A stretch of DNA of 64,000 nt from Lutraria lutraria (taxonomy: Eukaryota; Mollusca; Bivalvia; Venerida; Mactridae), in the NCBI GenBank assembly GCA_964023205.1, contig OZ026843.1:10521093-10585092 (forward strand), read 5' to 3'. Shown here piece after piece: positions 47,501 through 59,500 of this stretch (the first letter of the stretch is position 1; each line of letters begins with the position of its first letter). The notes below the pieces were generated by a model, which saw only the letters and a list, made by a program, of their open reading frames with translations, made no database searches and had not been told where the DNA came from. Both the position numbers and the translations under genes were made by a program.

Positions 47501-50500
47501 TTTTTAACAAGACACGGAACACGGTGACTAAAGAAAACACCAAGTATTGTATACGGAAAGCTTAGTTCGTGTCTATATTTGCTGAAAGCTGGGGAATTTT
47601 CGAATTGTGATAAAAATGTAGACAAGATGTGTGTATAATATGACACCTTAAACAAGTCAAGTGCCATCATCTCACGTTTTCTTGATTTGTTCATTGTAAA
47701 CCCGAGCTGTGATCATTCAGAACATGTTCTTCTGTATAAAGTCCATTCAACTCAAGTGTTTCCTAATTGTCGAAGAGTCAAGTGCTACAGGCTTATGAAT
47801 GTTTCATATCCAATGTATCCCCACAAGGTTGATAAGCTCCTTTTAAAAGGCATGGCAAGAAAAAAATATAATGTACTGAATCCCTTCATAAGAGTTAGAT
47901 CATGTATTGATGTGTCTGCTCGAGCTAACACCATTTTTGAAACAATTTTACAAAACATGTTAAATTCTCTTTATTTTTGTAAACTTTCTTGTTTTGGGCT
48001 TACTCTGTAAACTGTGTCTGGGTGGTCCTTCTATAGTACCGACTGCATTTTTACTAAATTATATTGCGTCGCTAACTAAATATTTTTACAATCAAACTTT
48101 GTCATAAACATAATTTCCTTTTTATGACCAAGCTCGTGATCTTCATATCAGCTGACAAGTCACGATCAGGACGAAAACAGAAAACAACAAAACGTTCAAT
48201 GACCATTTTAAGAGATGCTGGTATTTGACAGAAGCGAATCACTCCAACGTAGAATGATTATAACAATAGGAGGCCGGCATGGTAAGGATGAAATAATAAG
48301 TCTTTTTCTTTTATGAACTTTTGAATTTAAGTATCAAACTTGGAGAGAATCTAGTATTATATAGTGTTTGCCTTGCAATTTGTGGAAGAGGTCATTGTTC
48401 ATATGCATGTAAATGATAAAACGCACGGCTTGTTATATTTTTTATGTCTTTATTTTACTGTAAACAATAAAAGCAATAGCTGTTTAAGCATAATTTTCAA
48501 ATGTTTCAGCATTTTTTATACATGCATTAATATAAATGTTATCATCATCGATTTTGAATGCAGCTCTTGAAATCGTTAATGAATCATGAATTCCATAGAA
48601 AGTAAGAAAGTTATTTTCTATAAAGATCTTTGAATAAACATTCTAAAAGGGATCTTGTTTCAAATTATCCCTCTGAGATTTTAACGAGGGTTTTAAAGTC
48701 AACACAGACAGTATATCAGTTTCAGTGGTTTTAACGCCGTTTTCAACAATTTTTCAGTAATATACGGTTTTCCTTTCAAGACTGTATTCTAACCAGTATG
48801 AACTTACCCTTCTATAAGGAGCCGGTGTAGCATAAAAGTTTGACCCCGTGGGAAAATGACCCCAGGGGTAATTTTTCAACGGATTATGGATCAAATCTCA
48901 ACGTTAAATATTGACCCATACCGTTAAATAATGATCCCATTACGCGTGAAAATTTGACCCTCATTAAAAAATGATCAGCCTATGTAAAGTTATTTTCAGC
49001 GTTGAAAACCACTACTTACAGTATATAATTATGTAATGTAAGTCATTCTTATAAAACTTTGTACAGGTAATTTGAATTTAATATTTACACGATTTGTTCG
49101 TTTTCTCCTAAGAGGTTCTTTCATCGTGTATTGATAAGGTCAGACACCGAAAATTTTATTTTATTTGAAATGCTGACAAATTGCATGAAATATTGAAAAA
49201 AAAACATCATCCAAAGCTGAAACGAGAGTTTTGTGGCATATTGAGAATGCATTGTTGCATGGTGCCGAGATTGAATGTTTATCCGGTAAGGCTTAGAAAG
49301 CTAATTTAAAATGGACATTACCATACATGAATTCGATTTGTCCGGTTCCATTAACAAAAGAAGTCCCAAAACTCCATTCACGTTGATTTATAAACACTTG
49401 TAGTGCTTCATGACGCGACAGTAAAATAATCCCATGCAATCGTCATGATGTTTTGAATGAAAAGTCAATGAAATACGTTAATTAATTTGTATCATATCAT
49501 TGTCTCATTTTAATGATATAAAAAACAACAAGACAATAATGACCTACTGACAGGATATAGCCAAGTTTATCAGCTGGTCATTGCTTAATTATGTCTTCAA
49601 ATAAATTTAGAAACAGTATGAATCAGTATATGACAAAAAGTACCCTCCACTTACGCAATAAAGCGTTGCATCGCTAAATGTAAAATTGACTGTTTTAGAC
49701 ATAAGGGATCACAGACCCCAATACAAGCATTCCTTATTAACCATTACATACTTTAGAATAAATAATTTGTAAAACATTCACTACAAGCTTTTTTTAATTG
49801 TGTACGTGATTTTGGAATTTGTTAACATAAAATTGAAAATGCACTAACCACATACGGACACAGGACCGCGGCTCCAAAACAGACAGACCAAGTACTAAGT
49901 TAAACTTTGGAGTGTGTCCATATCTCTCAGTACTAAAACTAATTCCAAAATGTTCAAAGAAACAGATGGCACAGATATTAACTTAGTGCTACTTGAATAT
50001 TTGTGGAAATCAATTCTTGAAATTTCCCTTCAGCATAAGTGACGAGTCATTTTTAACAAAATTCAAATTAAACAGAATATATGATGAATGGCTGTCCTTT
50101 TTTGTAATAAATCAATTCTTTTTTCTTCTAATGAAAGACCGACAAAATTGAGTAAACAATCTAATGAAATAAGGAACATTTACCTAAGACATCGTTGATT
50201 GAAATCTGAATAGATAAACGATAATATTGGAGATTGGACGAGGATCATTTTCATACCAATGGGTAATAAAAGACAGTCGTTGAAAGGATATAATGCCTAG
50301 GTTAATGCACTGATACGGTTTTTGTATTTTTTAACTTACAACAATGAATCGCTGTAAAACTCATACAAAATATATTAAGATATCGGTTGATATCTCCATA
50401 CTGCAGCCATGGATTTTTATATCATTGAATGCGAAACACGAATCAGCATGCTTAATTTAGTGAGAAAGCGTTTTTTTGTATGCAATATAATAGAAACAGT

Positions 50501-53500
50501 ACTGAAAGACGTCGGGTATTGTTGAGGACAACTTACATTCGTAAGGTTTGAAATAGAATGGTGAATTCAAATTGTGACATAATTGTGAAATTAATATACA
50601 TACATGCATGTTGTTTTTTATAGATAAGCAAGGAGACAGGATCACTATTATCTGTTTTATTAGAGTAAGCCATATAAAATAAAATGCATCACAAACTAAT
50701 GAAGTTCATGGGTGATGTCATTATCCACTTGAAATTTAATTTATTTCATAAGCATACAAATAAACCGATAAAACTTTATCTTATCACCAATTTAGTTTTA
50801 ATGAAAATACTTATTGAGCTAATATTTATAAACAATGATATTAGCGAATCATTGATTTTGTTTTGATAAATTTTAAACTAATCTTATACGACGCTCAGAC
50901 TAATTTATTTAGAGAACTTTTAATTTGCCTTTAAAATAAAAAAAACATTAATCATAAAATCATTCATCAAGACAATCAAATATTATTCATAAAAAAATAA
51001 TAAAGTCATAAATCGATACCAATACTTTATTAAAGGACTGATGTCACTCTGGTGGGATAGGATAGATATAAGTAAGAGTTTCTCCCCTTGGTGTTTTATA
51101 TCCTTCAAACTTTCTACTAATTCACTGGTCTGGTTATGTAATAAAAGTTACTCAGAAATGAAGAGCGCGAGACCAGTGATACAGATGACGCTGTACTTAG
51201 TAGTACAGTATAGCCATAACGATATATTCTGTACAGAACTATGGCAAGATAAGTGGGTGACTCTACAGTAGTAAGCGATATAGGTGACTCTAACGAGATA
51301 AATGATACAGACGACTCTGGTGACATAGTCCATACAGACAAAGATGTTTTAAACGACAAAAATGAGGCAAGTGATTCAGACGACGTGGACAATACTAGTA
51401 AGAGATGACGTACATAAAACAGATGGTAATAATAACGATAATCAAGCTATGGACCTAAAAAGCTCACGGTTCTACTCACCTGGTCTAGATCGATATGAAT
51501 CTGGCATCTGCTGATAATATGGATTCTGATTTAACTGCAAACCGGCCGGTAATGATCTTCTCGAAGGAGGTGGTAAAGGTGATGGTGTGTACCGTCGTCT
51601 GCTAGGGCTATGCGTTCTTGGGCGTTTGTTGTCATCATTCAGCAACTGTTCTCTCTGAGGGAGGAAACAAACGTTGTACAATTTTGTTTTTAAAACATAA
51701 GATACACTTAAATCGCATATAAAGATAGAATACAATGGGACAATGGATTGTACATTGGTTCTATATCGGGATAGAAAAAAATAAAGTACACGCTCAGGTG
51801 CAATTCAATGCGCTTGCCCAGTGATCTGACAGATTACTTTATGAATGCTCATCTCCACACATGCGATTTTACTGTTACGAACACTTTATTAATATGGCCC
51901 AAGCTTCCAGTTGAAGCCTTGTGTTCAAAATTGTGCTGACTAGAAATGGGAGTTTAAAAAGACATGTATGCATTGGAGATGGGGATACAAACATGTTCAA
52001 GAGAGATGTAATGACGCGTGTGTTGGCAACGCATCCCACTTTGAACAAGTGTCCAGACCAAAAAGAACTACATGCATGGTTATTTCAACATTATGAGTTT
52101 GTGTGTCTTCATGAATGTGTCCCTTTAAAGTTAAAACTCGTAAATACATTTTTTCGGCTGGACAATATAGTGACTTACTCTTATTTTGTCTAAAAGTTCT
52201 TGCCTCCTAAGCATGGCTTGTTGAAGTTTGGCCTGACTCTCCAGATCATTTCCATTGTTATTGCCTGCAGATAAAAATGTTTATATGTTTGTGAGAATTA
52301 CGATATTCATAGTAGATCGCTTAAAGGTCTTCATTCGCTGGAATACAGATTTTTCAAAATGGATTAACTACAAAATATAATTTATATTATATCAATTATA
52401 TTACTTCTGTATGAGTCTACACGACTGCGATGGTTAGCAACTGGCAGTACATCGTACGATACTTTAAACATGTCCATGTTCAGGTCACACCGATTGTGGG
52501 TTAAACATTTCAGTTCATTATTAAATCTCTACCCAGAGTTGTATGTGTGAATTGGAAAGGAACGACAACTCTGGGTAGAGATTGTTCATTATTGGGTACA
52601 AATTATGTATTGTAAATAAAAGTACACTGTAGTCTCTATCTTTCAATACCTTCGTGCAAGATATTATAAATTAACAGCTGAGATGGCATTTTACAATATT
52701 AGTACCTAATCGACATTGATAATTTATTGATATCCATAGGCTGTTAAGAGGTTACTTAACACGGGATAATGCCAGGTGTTATATGAACTAAGAAATATAA
52801 CAGTTTAGGAATGTTGTACCTGTACCCTGTATTGTATAATAACTAACTTTTATTCGAACACATACATCAATGTGACGACCTACACCCCATCTTCAAAATC
52901 CTTTCAAGGATTTGAACTGACGGCCAGATCCGTCTTTAGAGGAGGACACTAATTGTAATAAAACCATAAGCCAATTGGCAACATTATTTGGTAACCATAT
53001 GTTCAATAGGTATATCACTATCTGCCTTTGAAATGCAACAACTGGCCCAAGGAACTGATTGTCAATAACATATCCCAGGTAATATGTAAATGACCAAGTA
53101 ATATTGTTCTAAACCTTGTCTGACAAAACAATTGACGGAGGGGGATTAAATCAATCAGTAACTGCTCGATATTGAAGGAGATGTTGTTTTCAAATAAATT
53201 ACTGTTGTTTGTTGTATGAAAACTCAAGTTCTATAAAATCAATGTATCTGCAGCATTTTCTAGTAAAATTATGTCCGTTGTAAGGAACTTATCATTGCGT
53301 TTCGTAAGGTACGTTTTGCCTTGTATCTTTTTGTATATCGTGTACATAACAATACGTGAAATACAAAACCAAATGTCCTTAACAACTGTCCTTGGTTATT
53401 ATTTCTGAAAGATTCTTTGGTAACTGAAGTTCTAATCATTGTATAAAAAAGAAATACTTTGCAAATACATGTATGTAATAATCGTTTGATGTTAAAAGTA

Positions 53501-56500
53501 AATTCAATTCCATACGAAAAATTGGGCTATCTGACAATGCAGTTACCCGTTACATGTGGCACATACCTATTTCATAGCCCTGTAGCACATAGTAATGCAA
53601 GAAGTTAGTAAATATTTGTATATAACAGTTTTATCCAAGACTACTAGTATACCTTGCTGACTGTCGAACACACAAAGATAAAAAAAACACATGAAATGTT
53701 TGTCAAGGATAAATAAAACACGTGACACTGTGAGGTAGGTAGATTACCAGGCCTTAGTTTCACGATAGGATATTGAGATAATGACTGATGGTAAAACTAA
53801 ATTAGCCATGTTCGGATTTGTCGACGCAAGACCACCATGCAGATTGGTTAACGCTGATAAATTACATTGCCGAAGAATTTAAAGGAAGAATATACTTCAG
53901 ATAGATTATGTATTTTTCAAAGTATAAAGCTATTACTTTCTTTAAAAAATGATGTAAATTATTTCTGATATTTATTACACGAATAGGGACAGTAGTAGGA
54001 CCCTGTGTGCTGAATTACTTGTTATTATCAGTCCTGAGTAAATTATGAAGTTTTTTTATTTTATAATTCATAATATAAGAAACTTGATGACACATCCAAT
54101 ATTCTGTCAATGGACCTCTCTGACATCAGGGGGAGGGGGCTATGATATCTGCTAAATGCTCATTTCTGTGAAATGTTTAGACTAAATACGAGTGTAGAAA
54201 TCGATTGGCATTAAATATCTTTATGAATTGAAAGAATGACGTTTTTAGAGCATAATAAATTAATCGAACAGTCCTCGTACGATAAAACAGTTGAGTTCCA
54301 TTAATGTCACATTAGTGAACATAGAACAAAGAACAAGTAGAATGTGTCTCCTCATTTTATATAATAAGCTGGACAGAGTGAGACAATGAACCTTTTCCAT
54401 AGAGACTCGTCGTACGTATTCGCTTATTTCTTGACCAATGGCAACTGTCAGTCTTTCTAATAAACCGTTTATTATATGATGTCTGGTTAAGATTGTTTAA
54501 TTACGAAAAAAATACTAAAATTTATAATACGAAATTGGATTTTAAGGAGTTTCTAACGTTAAGAATCAGAATAAATTTTCAAGAAGTTTTCTTTATTCTA
54601 CATTTGGCGTTGTTCTTAAAAACGTGTACATATAATTTGTCAAACGTCAGCTCGATTCCACGTCTTACATTAATTAGTTTACAAACTGTAGCGCTGATTT
54701 TATTTCCGATTTGTTCTTCTTCTTTTACAAATATTGACTGTGATATCACAAGCCTTCTTTAAACAAGAAACCTATCAATTTGTTAAAACATAGCATGGCG
54801 TACCAGGGATGTAGTCAATTGATATAGTAGTAGTTATCTTCAAAGGACTTAATATTCAGATTTGTGAGAGCTTACGCGTAAAATCCAGTAATACCTTTCT
54901 ATTGATTACAGTGGTTTATATATTCCGATAGACAGTTCATCGAAAATAAAAAGAAGTTTGGCAATCTTTTAGGATGAATCCAGCCGTAGAAATAGATATT
55001 GATTAATATTGCGAGGCTCGGAAGATTTTGAACCAACGATGAGATCTTTTAGCAACCGCCACAACAAACACTTCTATGACGTATCATCAGATTCTCCAAG
55101 TCAACGTACGCTGTGATATGAACATAGACATCTTATAAGGTATGTTATACTATATAACACTCCCTCTGTTCAATCCGATAAGTCCCTGAATGAACGCGTA
55201 TTCTGTGTTAAAAATGAACTCGACAAATAAAAATAACATGATCATATATTTCAATATCAAAGATAAAAACAAACATACAGCTGGTACTGTTGCTTTTTAC
55301 AATAAAATACGCGTCTTATATACGCGTCTTTGATGTGTTGATTACATATTATGTCTGCATACTTTGCTTTTATATAAATGATAATTTGTATATTTAGTTT
55401 CCTAATCCTCTGTTTTGTTTACAACTTATTTATGTTTACTCCCATGTCGCATGTAAATTATGTATATATTTATATTATGTAAATGATGATGAGCATTGGC
55501 TCAAGTCAAGTAATAAAAAATATCTGTTCTGTTCTTATATATAAGCATGTCTACGGTATGATTTTATTCTGTGTAATGAACCATTTATCAAAATGTGATC
55601 AAGTACATGTATTTAGATTTGTTATATGAATTATTCATTTGAAATTGAGTTTATGCATGACTGTAAGACTTTCATAAATAATAATTCATGTACAGTAAAA
55701 CCTGTGTTAGCGACCACCTCCAAATAAAGGTCATTATGCGAATAAAGGCCATTCTTTCAAAGAAAGAGTATGAACAAAATGTACCCCGAATAAGACCACC
55801 TGTCAATAAAGGCCATATTTTATATTTCCCAATGATAGCCTTTGTTCACTAGTTTGACTGTAAATGTTTATACGGTGGCCGGATAAAATATCCATAATCT
55901 TGGATTACCAGCAAGTACATGTACTAAGAACTTACCCCTCCAGTAAACTGGTTCCCATTGACAAAACCTTTGGTGCTCTACAACATGGAACGGGAACCAG
56001 TTTACCCTCCAATAGACACCCAGCAAGTAGTCAAAGAGGAATGTTATCCTGATTATTTAGAGTCACACCCAGACGTTAAACAGTTTAACACGACACCAAG
56101 CTGTGTTTGAGTCAAGTCTAATCACTATTTCGGTGGACCGTGTATATCATTAGCTGGCTTGAGAAAATTCGCCTGTCATATCAATGTTTTCTCAGATCAC
56201 CTTCGAATATATTGGCGTTAACAAGTACATATAGATTTATAAAGATTAGCCCCCGCTTTTCACTGATAATTAATTTGCTCGTATATAAGATAAGAACAAT
56301 TTAATTTCAATGTACTTTTGTATTACATTTTTTGTATATCTGAAAAATGGTCCACACAACGCCAATGATGTAATCGGATCAAAAAATATACTTGTTCAAA
56401 GACAAATCGAAGCGTGTGGTATTTTGGGTTTTTGGATACGCAGGACCCCTGGTTGGACCAGGACAAAGTCCTGTTAAGGAAAGGGGTCCAGAGGCCATGG

Positions 56501-59500
56501 ACCAGAAGCCTCGGAAGCTCCCGAAATGGTTGTTCTTTTTTTTCAGAGAGGTTCCTGTTTGCTAGCGACAAGGTTAGTTAACAATATTCCACAGATTGAA
56601 AAAAAGCTTTTTGGCAGACGTGTGACTCGACAGATATGCTTGTAAAATAATTGTCTGCAAATTAGGTTGTTCCTTCCACTGAGATTGGGAAGGCAACACA
56701 TGTAACATAATTACAGTATCTGTCGGGGAGTTTTTTAATATGCTTATTTTTAATCAATTTCTATTATACTACTTGTCAATGTGGAGTTTCCAAAAAACTG
56801 ACATGAAATTAATAGACAAAATTCAGCTTGTTCAAATCCACTTTACCAATCTATTGCTATCCCTCTAGAAGAATGCATGTATAATGTATATCATTTTGTG
56901 CGAATCTTATTTAATCGTACTTCAACAAATGTACGCAGTGTTTGTCACTGTCATTTTCATTGATTATCGGCACGTGTATTATTATAATAAAGCTCTACTG
57001 CTTATTATTAATAAATACTAGTAATTAATGGTTTGTTTGTTTTAATATTCGGAAAGCAATGACGTCACGCAGACCTCCCAGATGCAACATTTATTTACTG
57101 AAATTACACGTTGACATGCAGTCGGGCGCCAGCGGACTATCAATGATACCAGGTGGTTCTTTAATTCTGACACTTGGAAAGAAAAGTTTAATCCTCATCG
57201 AATGCTATTTGTTTTTTATAAACCCCAAAATATGCCTGGTGCCCATATTTAGATAGCGAAATCAATGATAAATATCAATTATTACATTAATATTGATTAG
57301 TAATCATTAAATACAAACATGTTTATCAGCAAGTTCGCTTAATTTACCCTCCAGGCTGCAAAATTGAGTTTTTTTTTTCGTTTTTTTTTTTTTGAAGATC
57401 TAAAATAACGTTTTTGGATCTACTTGAAAAAAAGATTTACTAACACTGCGCAACAATTCAAAAGTCTTAAAATGATGTTAGTATTCATACATGTATTTTA
57501 TAACTACACATTTCTAAATTAGTCCTAGTGGATTTGTGTATATTTGTGTTTATTCGTGTGATAATTGTGGCCCTGTATCATACTTGTCGGAATATGTGTG
57601 CTCAAATATAATATAATGTTATATACATATTCATATATCGAATATTTTGTAACAAAAATCGACACAAAGCATTGTGCAATACGAAAATACACACAAATAA
57701 AAATTCGAATCAAACGGTCACTAGGTTGTATTATAAAGAATGAAAAGGCCTATTCCAGACTGTCTTGTCAATTTGGGAACTGAGAAACAGAAAAAAAGAA
57801 GGAGAATATGAAGGGCAATGCTTATCCATTCCATACATACCCATAAAACAACAGTTTAGTTTGACAAGTATTATAATATTATACCAACAAACTGGGAGTT
57901 GAGTCTAATTAACGACATACCTATCTCGCACAGTCACTGTGTCTATATTTCCCATCTATAGACCAAAATGAGAATAAGTTACGTATGAAAATCGATATGG
58001 TGAACTTGACAAATCAAAATACCAATGATTTTGATATATTATTTTGATTTACAGGAATGTACTTACTTTCTACTGACTGGGGTCGAGTTATTCTTTCTCT
58101 TTCATTCTGTAATTTCTGAAATAAAACAACCATAATTTATTGTCCTATAATTGCCTGCACTAACAATCAAGTTCATCCACGGTAGAATCTTACCAGGTCT
58201 TAGTATTAGACCCAGAAGTCGATGCTAATTCCACCACTGATGAGATACATGTACTACAAAGTTATTGTCATCCTGTAGATGTGGCGACAGTGCCATAGGA
58301 CGTAGCAATTTTGAATAATAAGTGTGTACAAACGATGTATACATAGTTCTCTTCATCAATTCGTATCTAGAAATGAAGTTATGAGGTTTTTTTATAAGAA
58401 ATAAACTAATTTGTGAGATGAGAGCAGGGCAGTTGTTTAAGTGATTTCACATTTACACCTTAAGATACGACTACGCCTGAATTAATGGCTTACGTCTAAA
58501 AAGAGGCGAGGGTCGACATCACCTCTTACATTCTTTATTGAAAGTTAATATGTTTTGGAAATCTTTAAGATGGTTCATTATTTTCCTTGACAACTTTGTT
58601 GATGACCACCTGCGTCATTTGTAAGAACTGACACTATTGCTTTGATGTCAAACGACGTTCGACAACCTTGTATAGCTGTTTCAAACATTCCTTGTACATT
58701 TCGCCGTTTGAGTACATAATATACATACATGATACGTGTGCGATCTACACCAGTTCAAAGTAAACAACAAACAAACACAGGAAAGCTTTCTGATTAAGAG
58801 TTTGATATACCACCCACAAAATTAATACACAAACACACCACTTCAAATTATACCATAACTATACATTATTTAACACTTAAATTCTGATAAATATCTGACG
58901 GTAACAGACCTCGTACTTAATATGGAAAAGGTAACGTGCTTAACTGAACTTCATAAAACAATTAATGGATAAACTATGTATTATAAAGTAGGACCATGTT
59001 CCGTGACATCTCTTAAATTCAAGATACTTATACCAGAAGATTACGTAAATCAGTTAACACTTCTAAAACACTTATCATGAACTCATGAAATCATTGACTC
59101 GCCAAATGATCAAATACATGCAATCTTTTTAAATCGCTCAGATAATCCATATGAAAAACTTGAAGGATAGTGTCCTAGGTATTAAGTAGTTAAGCAAACG
59201 GCAACGATTGTTTTAACATGTCGACACATTTTCGGATAATCAAGAAAAGAAACAGGAAGGAGTGACTATATGAACTTTCTAATATTAAATTTCCGCCATA
59301 TTCATCTTTGAAAAATAGCAAGTATTTAATAAAGGTCAAATGGACGGTGAACTGGTTTGCGCATATTAATGGCAATAATCATAATTATGATTACCATGAA
59401 ACTATAATAAAAGCAACATATTACAGTTTGTATGATCATAATGTTTAATTTGAAACAAAAATATCAAAACGAATTTTGTCATGATTTGATGATAAACACA

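Larger units (their letters stand above)
52265..58066 (-). other. Intron 2 of gene 1
   Basis: Contains a perfect 19-bp hairpin, a MITE family A copy and a hairpin insertion with direct repeats, all listed. A degenerate B-box-like GTTCAAATCC near 52910 (minus) may be an old SINE. No supported coding exon. Confidence 0.5.

Noticed and set aside
47431..48010. Overlapping 87- and 107-codon open frames on opposite strands
   Set aside because: No splice sites, no recognisable motifs, and Phe/Lys/Ile/Cys-rich composition as expected from AT-rich noise.
55938..55979. A 42-bp exon (STKGFVNGNQFTGG) with a GTAAGT donor in gene 1 intron 2
   Set aside because: The acceptor is poor, and the sequence is one arm of a small hairpin insertion, so the frame is likely chance.
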